From NCBI GenBank assembly GCA_015499995.1, contig JADNRV010000364.1:1-45934 (forward strand): DNA of 45,934 bases. The letters run 5' to 3'. Source of the DNA: Flammula alnicola. Taxonomy: Eukaryota; Basidiomycota; Agaricomycetes; Agaricales; Strophariaceae. Of this stretch, positions 23,281-34,500 are shown one piece after another (the first letter of the stretch is position 1; the number at the start of each line of letters is the position of its first letter). The position numbers were made by a program, and so were the translations under genes. The notes beneath the pieces are model-generated. The model had not been told where the DNA came from. It ran no database searches and saw only the letters and a list, made by a program, of their open reading frames with translations.

Positions 23281-26200
23281 TAGTGTACTTAAAGTAATAT
23301 GATATATACAGTACGCGCTCGGGCTGCTTTGTAGAAAGTAGAACGGGTTGCTCACTTATTCGATGTTGAAACTTGTTGGTTGAATTCGAACCCAGTTCCG
23401 TGGGACCGTAATTATCGGAGGGACTCGTCTTCGGTGTTGCGTTGTATGTACGTTTGGGGTATTCGGGACTCAAGGGGGTGGTGTTAGATACATGCGAAGC
23501 GTGCTGTAAGTTGGTGGACCTCGTATGTTTAATGTTATGTTACCATGCTGTAACTTCGGCCGGGACTTGGTAAGCCGCATTCGGATTCGGATTCGGATTC
23601 GGACGAGCGCCCGACGCGCACGCGAGCGCGTATGTACAGAAAACAATTTTCTTCATCACTACTTATCAATATCATGCATCGTCATTATGATTGATAGGTA
23701 CTTAGACGATGGCAGATGCGCGTGTACCATATACCGAAAATTGTACGCGATCCACCCGCGCTGCGGTCGGCGTGGCGTGCGCCACCCGTCGTCGCATCAC
23801 CATGTCCATATGTAGGGGATGCGCGACGAGACCTGATGAGACCGGTGTATATGCCAATATGGTGCAACAAGAGATTCGGAAAATTTAAAGGGGAGATAAC
23901 AAAAAATTTCCAGATTCCAAACGCGTACTGTACGGACGGTGTATCACATCGCGCCAAAACGCCAAGTTTTATTAATTAAATCTTAAAGGGTTTCGAATTC
24001 GCGACTCAGTCGCAATCATTCAGTTAACACTCCTGTACATATACTTACTCATATTAGTTGCGTTTCGGCTATGCAGGTGTAGCCGCATCATCACTAATGG
24101 GTCAGGACGTATGTACATATAAATTCAAAGCAGTAGTAATACTGTATCAACAACAGACCGATTGTCATCTGGTCTGTCAGGAGAGACTAGTAATACTTGT
24201 ATGTAATGACATTCAGATGTTTAAACCAGCTGTGACGATGATAGACTTTAAGCAATCTTGGAATATGGTACATATACGTACGGGTCAGATGCCCAGTCCA
24301 GACAGGAGTTGTGAAAAATGATAACCTCAGCTTGGGGATGGATCCATTAGTGGCTTACCACCCATGATGATAAGCCAACGCGACGTCGCGGTCTCGCTCA
24401 ATCACCCGGGTTAGTTTTCGCTAGATTAGATATACGAGCAGGCGCATGATCACTAATAGTAATGACAGTCAGCAAACGGTCAGAACCACAAGTTTGTGTC
24501 GTTGTGGCGCGCCCCGGCCGGGAATTCCGAATAATATCAGGCGATTACCGTAGACGGGAGATGTAGGTACATATGTAGATGAGGAGATTGGAAAAATAAA
24601 GGAGCACATGTACTTACTCCCCGCAAATTTTTTAAGAAATGAATTAAAAAAAGACCCTGGGGCAAGAGAGATCTCGGAGTACCGTGACGCACACTGAAGC
24701 TGGTGGTTGTAGCGAGCTTCAAGCGTTGTGCTGCGCTTTCATGTTAATTCAATAATATTAAGGCCTCGGACCTGTCTGCGTCTAGAGCGGGTAAACAGGA
24801 GAGTAACCAAGCTCATGGCGTAAGCGTGATTGTCAGCAGAATGGAGGTGTTCGATGTTGTGTGAGGAACTGTACGTGGGCCTACATGGGCGATGCGTTGG
24901 AAATACATTTTTGGCGCTGCATGCCACTGTACACGCGCCTTCTCGCCATTGACACGAACCTTTTGCCGGAATTTTTTTACGAGAGGCTTTTGGCTTTTGG
25001 GAATCAATGAAAGAGGGGACGAATAATAATGGGGTCAGTAGAATATGGAGCTTTCAAGAAACAATTCAAACACTGGGTGTCATGATGACGCTTTGCAGTG
25101 GGGGGATGAATGACGAGAGGGCTGTCAATGCGGGTCTACAACGACTCAAAAGCCTCCGACAGGAGTATTGGACCAGGATCATTTTGGCATGGAGTATGTA
25201 GTGTGGCGAAAATTGCTTATGGGGAGGATGTAGGAGTAAGAGTATATTATCCACGGCATGGCCCAATCGCTGATTGCATCAGGGCAGACTCAGATAAACG
25301 TGACTGCCCAGGGCGCAAGGACGCCAGGGGAGAACGCAGGAGGTTTTGAGGACGATATCGCAATGATTATGGGTTGCCGATTTTACCGACTCCCTGACAT
25401 ACCATATATGGCAAGACGTAGTCTGGCTTCCGTCTTTTAGATTTATTTCTATTAATTTTTTTCTGCAAGTAGTGAATGGATCGAAGGAGCGCAGAGCCCT
25501 GGCGAAATTTTTGTTTAACCATTCTTTCTCTTTCCGTTTGAATCAAAATCGAATCAATTTTCGTACATTTTTCTTAAGTCCTCCTTGTTTCTTGTGTAGA
25601 TCCAATGTCAATCGCCACAGATGACAGCCTACTAGGCTGAATAAGCCCCAATCCAGTGCGCCACGCGAGTGAGTGTAAAGGCGAGCCATCTAGATCACGG
25701 AAAAAATTAATAGGGCGCAATGATGAAGTAAACGCTGAAATCAATTAAGGAAAAAATTTCAATACATATGAAGCGGAGTGGAGCAAGAGCTGACCCTAAT
25801 GGCAGCGATTGGAAAATGCCATTACACCGGTAAATGCCTAACTGGAAGCTTGTGTTACTGGCGCCGTCAGCTGAGCGCTTCTTACTTGGCTTGGATGGGT
25901 TCTACTTAGTCATGACTTAAGGCAAGCCAGGCCAAGCTGCTTCGAGCTCAGGGTTGTTTTCTGATCGGTTTCGGATTCGGTGCGATGAGCGATACGAGGC
26001 CTGCCTTGCGCAACCTAACGAATAAAATGCATAAAGCCGAATGGGCATTTTCTATTCGCCGGAGGCATGTGGTCTTAAGTATTGATCCGCTCGGCGATCT
26101 AGGTGGCTCGGCCCGGCTCGGCTGGCAAAGTTAACGGCGAGCCTGGTAGCGCTCTGCGGCACTGCAGGGCGATGAGTTAACCATACAAAGCGGTCGCAGT

Positions 26201-27370
26201 AAGTAATTGTAGCGCATCCACAGGAAATAAGGACATAGATGGTTATATCCCTAAGACGGATATTTGGATGCAAAGTATTGGCTCCAGGCAGTCGGGGTGA
26301 TCCATTGTTGGACCTTGGCTGCCATTACAATCAATCACGCAATTGGTTTGTCTAAGTTGGTGGTATTTGAGTATGGCGTAACATAAATTGTGTGGCGCGG
26401 ATTTGAAGAGATAATTAATTGTCATATATCAATGATCATAACTTGAAGGAGTTCTGAACGCTCGCGAATGTAAATGAGATGCCGTTGACAGTTGTATATA
26501 CACAGGCAATGGTCTGCGCGGAAATTTCCCGTGGGCGACGGTGCAAGCAGACTGAGGGCCAGCCTAAAGGTTACCAACAGTTGGATCTGGAAGCAGCTCA
26601 CATTTTTAAATCTCAGTCGGCTGACGAGCACTGAGCGTGGGCTGCCTGCAATCTCGGCTAACAGCCTGTAGGCGGCTTGAAGGTCGATTAGTACGCACTA
26701 TACCGTATTTGGTAAACTCTCCGAAACCACAATCCTGGTCTATTCACGAAAAGGAGGATAAAATAGCAATATTTATTGCACCTGTAGGGTGTATGTACCA
26801 GGGGAACAGGAGGAAAATAGCACCAGGGACACAATGTAACATAAATAATGGCAAGACTAGCAACTTCCAGCGAAGATAAACCGAACCGCTCCCTTCGAAT
26901 GCAGTGCCGTGACGTGGCACCACTCGTGAACGACCTCTCGCCATTGCTCGAATGCATTTCTATAGAGGGATGAGATGGGATATGGGACCTCTATCTATCA
27001 TAAACAGGAGTAATGAAAGAACTTACACTGGGGCCGATGTCTTCGATGTCCGTAATTGAAGGTCGTCCGAGTCTGATCGGGGCCAAAAGTGATGCCGTTG
27101 GAGGTCAGAAGAGGGGGCTGAAGGCTACTCAAGTGGGGAGGAAGGAAGGAGGGACTGGCAGTGGAAAGCGAGGGGACGAGGCAGTCCGAGCTGAAGGGCT
27201 TGTGTGTTGGTTGAAGTTCAACATGGAGGGAGAGGACAAGCTTCGCTGGCAGTCACAGCGTGATGTGAAGGCGGAAATTCTCTAAGTCCACAAGCGACGC
27301 GCTGCCCGGAGCTAGCCGTGCATGGGAACGGCAGTCTGTAGGCAGAGTACAAGCAGGCTCCTAAAACCAC
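23281..27370. other. Intergenic stretch without a supported gene
   Basis: About 4.1 kb. It contains a GGATTC repeat at 23578-23604 and short unrecognised frames, of which the longest are 24058-24321, 25110-25349 and 27013-27285 (90 codons or fewer). The 27013-27285 frame is Gly/Lys-rich and has no recognisable domain. No RNA gene or transposase motif was seen. Confidence 0.5.
23578..23604 (+). repeat. GGATTC microsatellite
   Basis: Four ATTCGG units in tandem. Confidence 0.9.
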
Positions 27371-27500
27371 CCTCTCATATCGAGAGTAAGGAGCTTCATA
27401 AGAGAGCGAGCGCACGATTTTTATTATAGCAGAGTGGCTGTGTTCAACGATCAATGTACAAATAAACAACTCTAAGGGCTCCAAACTCTCGATAGAGAGG
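27371..27500 (-). mobile_element. Short inverted-repeat element (MITE-like), copy A
   Basis: A 130-base unit. Its ends are inverted repeats (CCTCTCATATCGAGAGTAAG at one end; the reverse complement of the other end reads CCTCTCTATCGAGAGTTTGG). Each end also contains its own small palindrome, CTCTC-(TAT)-CGAGAG. Copy B at 28641-28772 is the same family in the opposite orientation, and similarity continues a little outside into a TGGTTTTAGGAGCCTG flank. There is no coding capacity. This fits a non-autonomous DNA transposon; I could not define a target-site duplication. Confidence 0.65.
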
Positions 27501-27746
27501 CGGTTTTCCCTGCAATAGGTTGGGTGTTTGACCGTGTTTAAAGTAAGAAAAAGAATTCAAAAAGAGAAAAAGAGAGAGAAATCACCAAGAAATCACCGGA
27601 CACTTTCAGTTCCTCGGGACATTTTTACTGGCTTATGTTAACCCCAAATTTTATTTCTGCTTGTCGGAAAACATCAGAAATTTCCTCCCGCGCATCCTAC
27701 GCGCAGTTGGAGACATTTTTTGCAAGTTCCAGGCACAGATTTTTGA

Positions 27747-27762
27747 ATATTGAGCTCAATAT
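27747..27762. repeat. 16-base perfect palindrome
   Basis: ATATTGAGCTCAATAT equals its own reverse complement. It lies in an AT-rich stretch (27600-27850) between two inverted-repeat elements. Function unknown. Confidence 0.5.
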
Positions 27763-27927
27763 AATTTCATTTGGCTCGAAATTTTGCACAGGCACATTAG
27801 TTAAGAATATAAAGTTCTCTGAATTTTTTCCACTGTTTCCGTAATTTTGTTGAGCCTGTATTGAGTGCTCAAGCGCTCAAGAACCCATCGAGCGCGGTCT
27901 GATCTCAGCGCGGGAAAATGTCACGTG

Positions 27928-28138
27928 AGTTATCTGCCTGGCAGATAACTTTTGTGGGTGGTAGACGCATAATTTGTGGAATGCGAGCCCTGCATCTCAA
28001 ATATTTCAAATCTAAAGAGACAGAATTGTTGAAAAAGTCATATTTTGTTCGTAACTAAATTAGTCGGCAGATTTGACGCCATAATTCACGATATTTCATC
28101 AAAAAGTTATCTGCCCGGAGCTTGCCGGGCAGATAATT
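27928..28138. mobile_element. Foldback MITE-like element with palindromic ends
   Basis: A 211-base unit. The left end (27928-27950) is a hairpin with 11-base arms, AGTTATCTGCC-T-GGCAGATAACT. The right end (28105-28138) is a hairpin with arms of 14 bases (13 paired) around AGCTTG, using the same TTATCTGCC word. The two ends are also inverted repeats of each other (outer TTATCTGCC, inner GGCAGATAACTTTT). The interior is AT-rich and non-coding. The structure fits a non-autonomous foldback/MITE element. Confidence 0.65.
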
Positions 28139-28151
28139 ACCCAACTGATCG

Positions 28152-28172
28152 AAGGGTAAGCCAGAGAGGCTG
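28152..28172. repeat. Isolated end fragment related to copy B
   Basis: Reverse complement of this stretch (GAAAAACGCCAGCCTCTC plus a few bases) matches the sequence around 28628-28646, the outer left edge of copy B. It looks like a stranded end of the same short-element family, 480 bases away in inverted orientation. Confidence 0.5.
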
Positions 28173-28640
28173 GCGTTTTTCAAACAAAGCTTTTTATAAA
28201 CCTTAGCTTAGGGTTCCAAATCGAGCACGTGATCCAATTCCATCACAGTTTGGTCACAGTGCTAACCATATCCAATATGAGAGCGTGCACGCTAAAAGAT
28301 CATTCTATCGCGTGCAAATGTCGGCCGTTCATAGTGATTCTGTGGTAGCAAGTAGAAAGTCGATGATAAAAAAAATGTGTACTCACGGAAAAAGGTGAAA
28401 TAGGGCGTGGAAGGTGAGCAGTGTCCCATTCAACCAAGCAGATGGTGTTGAAGTACGTAGGTGATGTAGGAGTAGGAGAATCCATAATAACTTACACGTA
28501 GGTGATTTTTGCGTTTGAGAAGGGGAAGTATTCTTTTTGTATTCTTTACCAAAATTAGCGTGACGGGAAACGACGCGACTGGGTCACCTGCTTGAGATAT
28601 ATGAGAGATCACCGAGATCACCGTGTTCGAAAAACGCCAG

Positions 28641-28772
28641 CCTCTCTATCGAGAGTTTGAGCCCTTAGTATTGTTGATTATCATTTGTACACTTATTGAA
28701 CACAGCCACTCTACTAATGAAAAAACATCGCGCTGCGTCTCTGATGAAGGCTCTTACTCTCGATACGAGAGG
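28641..28772 (+). mobile_element. Short inverted-repeat element (MITE-like), copy B
   Basis: A 132-base unit in opposite orientation to copy A (27371-27500). It begins CCTCTCTATCGAGAGTTTGA and ends with CTCTTACTCTCGATACGAGA followed by GG. Internal words shared with copy A include GAACACAGCCACTCT and GAGGGTGGTTTTAGGAGCCT at the edge. Non-coding. Confidence 0.65.
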
Positions 28773-30888
28773 GTGGTTTTAGGAGCCTGGAGTACAAGCA
28801 GATATACAAGATACGTACAAGCACAGTACGTAGGTGATGTGCTGGCGGTGTTTGCTAGCAACCAGTGGTTTAAATACACGAGAAGCTTATAGGTCAATTT
28901 ACGCTCTGCTTGGAGGCTAGCCGACAGGTCACCTGCAAGTTGCACGGCCTACGGGTGACCTGCGCGTGAACCATTGGCTGTGTATGATTTTGAGAATTTT
29001 ATGAGGTTAGCCGCTGTTGGGCAATGACTCGGGTCATCAGGAGTTGATGCATACTTGACAATTCAATTTCAGGCTTGGAGCGTGGTCCCACCCGGTTCCT
29101 GAAGTACTGGCGGAATCTATGGACTGGACGCCTATGGACTTGCTGACAATGCTTAGATTTTTTGACTACTCCTAAGTAATTGTAGTGAGGTCGTGATATT
29201 AAGTAGCAAAAGAAGAAAAGATAGGAAAAGACCTTGATACATACATCCAATTTCGGTTGCCAATGGAGTGTCTAAGATGGGCATAACGGATGTTCCGTAT
29301 GCAAGACGGTCTAAACGTGCCCACCACTAACGTTGTCATGTATACGCAAGCTAATTTCTTTGACGACAGTCCTGCAGGGCATGGAGCCATTTATTTCGGA
29401 GAATTCATCCCCATGTGTAGGGAAGAATGCAGAAATAAGATTGCGACGAGTAAGAAAAATCAGAAGAAAGCACAACAATACTTAATGCTTTGTATCCAAG
29501 CCATTTCGGCAATGGCGAACAATCAGAGCGGTGCAGCCCACACAGGGATGCCGAGACATTCGGGGGGGATTGTATGGAAGAACTCTTCGGGCATGATCCA
29601 TCCCCCGGAGAGCTCCCCATTTCTGGACCCATGCAGGTCCTGCTCCAAGTTGTGATCATCATATTGGTTTCCGTGGTTAATTTCTTGCAAGATGTCTTGT
29701 TCGAGGGTCATCACTAGTTGGAACAGATATGGAGCTGTGCGACTCAATGGCGTTGACGGCGGTGCGCGGTGCTTGGTGCTCGAATTATCTCGAACGAAAG
29801 CGGCTTAGACAGGGTAGAGTATACAAATATCCTGATAAAGGATAGACGCATGAAGTTCTGGTCGGCTTGCTACTCCTTGCTATAGTCAGCCTTACAAGTG
29901 GTCAGGCCTATAGAAAGCGCCAAAATCGTACGTGGGTCATGGGTATATTGAGGGAATGTGGCAGGCTCTGTAACACTTTGTTATCTTTTGTTTGAAACTG
30001 AGTCTTCGAAAGGCGCCCTGACATGAAACTGAAATAGGATTCAACTTCTTGTCCATCCTGACGAAGCCTCAATAACAGTTTGGAATGTGTGCGAGAATCT
30101 TCCCTGCCATCCAACTGCCATCATTGTCCAAGAATGGTGGACATGAGGGAATACGATGCCGTCATGTCAAGTCTTGATCATGAAGATTGAGATGAGGGTG
30201 GGCGAAGGGTAACCGGAAGGGCTGTGTGACCTTTCTGATCTGCTTGACAAGTGTTACAGCGAGAAAAGAAGACAAAGCCATACATATACATGTCAAGGCT
30301 CGAAACGCGACAGTCGCCGCTGAAAACCTGCGGTTTCAATGATGGAGCAGTCACATACTTTACAAAGGCAATGTATCTATGACAAACCGGGGTACCCACG
30401 CGAGAAAATGGAGGCTATACTGAGAGATTCTCGGAGTCTGGTTGGGTGTCGGCGTTGTTCTTGTGCTGGAACCGCAGGCGTGCTTCCTCTGCGTGCAATT
30501 GTGCCATTGCTGTGTCTCGAAAGGCCTGTATTGGGTGGAGATAACCCACGCGATGAAATATGTTTCGTCAATGGAACAGTGCGAAGAAGACAAGTAGGGG
30601 AGATTTCCAGAACATTCGTCCGAGGTTGGCTGAGGTAAATGGAATAGACCCTGGTGCTTACCTGGGTGAACAGATATCCGGAAAGGACCCCACTGACTGG
30701 GGAAGTAATGGAGTAAAATCACTGGGTCTATTTGCAAAAAACTCGGAGACATGCTTACGAACGCCGCAGAAAAGGGCCGTGTTTCTCTTGAAACCAAAAA
30801 GGCGCGCTCCAATAAGGGCTGTTCAAAGGAGACATATGCGGGCACCAACATAAAAAAAGATGACACGTTCATTTATTATTAGATTTCG
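28773..30888. other. Intergenic stretch, possible eroded mobile-element remnants
   Basis: About 2.1 kb without a supported gene. A plus-strand open frame at 29290-29655 (121 codons, starts MFRMQDGLNVPTTNVVMYTQ) has no recognised domain. A minus-strand frame at 30178-30399 contains FFSRCNTCQADQKG, which resembles the CxxCQ-x-K end of a Ty3/gypsy integrase zinc finger, but the rest of an integrase could not be followed. A minus-strand frame at 30360-30872 is unrecognised. An inverted pair CAGGTCACC / GGGTGACCTG lies at 28924-28961. Confidence 0.35.
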
Positions 30889-31131
30889 TTATTTGAACGT
30901 GGTTAGAGGGTGCTTGCCTGATGCCAATCCGGATGTAAGGCCAGCAAAAACGCCTTCCTTCCTCGCTTCCTGTGAGAATGGAAAGACATGTGAGTGATCC
31001 AACTTAGAGTGGCACTGCCAAAGTTTATGCTAGGTCCGAGGAGCACTCACAAGCGTCACGCGTTCAACCGCATCAGGAGGGAGTCCAGGAGGAGCACCAT
31101 TTGCCATATCAAAACCCTCTGAGCCGCCCAT
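30889..31131 (-). CDS. Small conserved-looking protein, probably truncated
   Basis: Two exons (31051-31131 and 30889-30969) join in frame across an 81-base GTGAGT...CACAG intron at 30970-31050. The product is 53 residues: MGGSEGFDMANGAPPGLPPD, then AVERVTL, then EARKEGVFAGLTSGLASGKH and a short tail to TAA. The Gly/Pro-rich start followed by an EARKEG...AGLTSGLA helix reads like a small conserved basidiomycete protein whose relatives, as I recall, continue with further hydrophobic helices. Here the frame stops soon after GLASG, at a place where a GGCAAGC word could be a weak GC donor, but no following exon could be found. It is head to head with the ZIP4 gene, with 465 bases between start codons. 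It may be a real short gene or a gene that lost its 3' part. Confidence 0.45.
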
Positions 31132-31596
31132 GTCGAGACTTTTACGTCGGATTCGTTTGCTTTAGTTTAGCCGTGCAGGTTTGAAGGCTGTGCGGGAATA
31201 GACTAGTATGGCGAAGAAGACGGTGATTGGGAGATTTGGGTCCGCCTCAGACTGCAATTCGTCTGGACTGGCAGGAGCAGAGCAACCAGGATAACGGGCA
31301 AAGGTTTGCAAGTCAAAGAGGGTTAACAATAACAGAGACACAAACATCCGATTTCAGCCACAAGCTAAAATCTAATCACGTGAATAGTCTCGCGTACCGT
31401 CACAGCTTGGCGCAGTTTGACGTCACGCTTGGGTTTCTTTCTCGCGTCTCGACTCTGGCTTGAGGACGATAACGATTTTTGGGACGTGTCTTGGATTCAT
31501 TCTATGTCGTCGCGAAAGAAGAAATCCGCAGAAGGCCTCCAAGGAATACATGCGTCCATCTTGGGTGCTTTTTGAAGTCTGGGTGTCATTTCGGAT
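31132..31596. promoter_or_regulatory. Divergent intergenic region between the small gene and ZIP4
   Basis: 465 bases that must hold both promoters if both start codons are right. No TATA box or known meiotic element was recognised. A minus-strand frame (31162-31347) is not supported by any domain. Confidence 0.4.
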
Positions 31597-34500
31597 ATGT
31601 GCGCTGAACTTTCTTCCTTCTGTTCAGAACGGCTCTCAAAAGTTAAACCATTGCTCGATGATCCTCACCATACAAACTGGTCATCTGTTGTTCAAGAACT
31701 TATTCAAGTCGCTTCTCAGGCCGAGTCTTTCACGGAACAGCGCCCGAAGTCAGGCAAGGCAACATGGAGCCATCTCGCAGATTCGCTAGATCAAGAAGGT
31801 CATATTTGCCTGGTGTCTCTGGATACTGGATATGTGTATGCTAAAGTCGCACTGAAGGCGTCAATCTTTGGAATATATCCGGCTTAATTCACAAGGGATT
31901 GGATGGGGAAGGCCATGCTCATATCGCTGCTCGTACGTTCTCACTCTTTTCGAAACTAATATCTCCGATATCCTTTTGGTCATTGATTTTTGTTTATAAA
32001 TTTAGTTCGACTTGCGGCATTTCGCCTAGTTGAGGCAGGGCTAGAAACAAAGCCAGGCATAGAAAGTTAGTACTCCATGGCAATTTTTGTACATATATGC
32101 TAAGCATAGATCCTTTAAAGCTCTCGTCCATGTGCTTCAATTGGCGAGTAAAGCCGGGATGGCTCTCTGTGGTGTGTTGGTTGCTGCGGATTCGATAATA
32201 TATCGGAAGACGTCTAAAGCCGCCTTTGCTCCTTCAGAAATTGGAAATAATGTTGAGGCGGCCAGCGTTTTGACAAGCGCGGCGAAGGTTATTCGTTTTA
32301 TTTTTCCTCCGCTCCGCTCGTGGCTATCTCAACATTCATAGTTCGAAGAACAATTGAAAACTGCAAGTGATTCGGATGAGACACATCGACGGGCGATAGC
32401 CTGCGCTACGATTATGTACCATTCTAGTAGAATGGAAGCGGTGCGTTTCTTCCCAAGTCACACGATGATCAAGGCTTGATCATTCTTACAGGCCTGGAAA
32501 GAGGGTAATCACACTGTGGCGGATTACATGTCACGGAAGATCACAGGTAGGTTGTTCTTGTTTCCTCCTTTCCCCCATTGAACATTCGTAAAGGAGCTAA
32601 ATCACGTGTGATTAACCGCAGATGATCCCCACCGTCTCAGTATGGTTCCACCTCAAGCCGTAAGCCCTTTCATCCATGATAACATTCGTTCCCATTGGTT
32701 CACTAAGGGCTGTCTTAAAACAGCGCGAACTTCTCGCCTACAAGCTCCATCAAATTGGTAAATCATTTTTGAAGGAGCCCACTTTACAGGACGGATCCAA
32801 ACCTGCAGATGCGGTACAATGGTTGCAACGAGCGTTCGCAATGGCAGATCAGCTAGAAGGTACAGCGGCCTCCGGCGTTGCGGAGCTAAAAGTACGCCAA
32901 TTCAAATATGCTTAAAACAAGACCCCTTTGTAATCGAATCTTTTAGATATCAACCTTGAGAACAATGGGTCAGCTTCAAATTTATTCCAGCGCTGACAAG
33001 TATACTCTGTATTGACTTGTAGATCCTCTTTCACAGCTAGAGCGTATTTTCTGTCAGAAGCGTATGAGCGCGCAGAAAGTGTTCTTGATGAACTTATTCC
33101 GACCATAGACGCATCTCAACATCACGTAAGATGGCTCATGCCCCGCGGCTTATCTTACATTTCGTTAGCAAGGAGAATGACCTTTTTTCCCATCAATCTA
33201 GGCAAGTTCCGAATATCAAGAACTTAGATGGCTGCGATTGGCTGTTCTGAAGAGAAGAAAGGCTGGTGATACTGCTCTCATCGATGGTAAGCTTTTCCAG
33301 ATATTTTGGCTATTGCCCTCTTTTCGCTGAACCCTATTACAGCATTCAAATCTATTATCGATCACATGGAATTCTCGGAGGCCAATATCACAGAGTTCGG
33401 AGTTTCGTTCCCAACCGAGCCGGTATCGCTTAACATGTCATTCATGCAGTGTTTTGCAAGATCTAAGAACGCTAAGCCACCATCAGTAAGTCAAGCCCTA
33501 CCCGATGATTAGACGAGAATTAAACTCAGCGTGCGCGTGGCTGCAGCACACTTGTCACGGCTATCCATCAGCACTGTTTAGAGCGAGCCTTGCAACACGC
33601 GGCTGAACCGGACCACATCCACCGACTAATTCTGTCGTTGATCATTCATTCCTCAAAGGACGAAGATCACGCAAGGGCTATGAAGACACTTGACTCCACG
33701 TTCACAGGTACGTGACCCGTGGATCGAACTGGGAGCCTCGTTAGTTGCAACAAGTAACCGCATTGAGCTACTCTTCCCAGCCGTCTGCGTTGCGGACATA
33801 GGACTTCCAAGTGTACCTACAACCGCCTGTCTCACGGTATGCACGCAATTTTTGGTTGTGACCCTCAAGTTGATATAAATTCTTTTTCTGGATTTTACTC
33901 AGCTGATATGGCAATATGGAGGTCGCCATTACAAAGCCAAGAAATGGTCGGAAGCGGCGGACTGGTATATGGCCGGTAGTCATAGCCTGTTCAGAATGCA
34001 CAGTCCCTCGAGCGCGGCGAAGTGTTTCCGGAAAGCAGCGCTATGTCATATCGAACAAGGAGAATATGCAACGGCCTCCACGGTTATCCGCCGTTGTCCC
34101 ACTAATGAAGCTCCAACCCATTATGTCATTTTCCTTACTGCTGTTCATCAAGGTTCGTCGCCAATATTCGTATACTAGCGAAGTCGAAGCTAATAATATT
34201 TCTTGATTTTTTTTCGCGATGGATTACCAATATAGGGCTGGAAAACGAAGGTATGTGACATTCTTTCCACATATAGCATATTTATGGTGTGAATCCCTCC
34301 TACTCGTAGCCATCCGGGCCATCCATGACATGGTGAAAGCTCCGGACTTCGACCGCAAGATGTTGTTATTAGCTACACAGATCTCTCACCAGTCGGAGAT
34401 GAAAGGGATTCTTCTGGCTGTGCTGCAGAGTCTTCTCAAGACCCTGAAAATCGGCTCCAATGGGGAGGTCGTCATTGAAGCCATGACCCTCATACGATGC

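Noticed and set aside
27371..28772. Inverted copies A and B as the terminal repeats of one 1.4-kb transposon
   Set aside because: Each copy has its own pair of inverted ends and size (130 and 132 bases), so each is better seen as an element on its own, and no transposase lies between them.
29290..29655. 121-codon plus-strand frame as a gene
   Set aside because: No recognisable domain, no joinable exons and surrounding decayed sequence; left in the intergenic entry.
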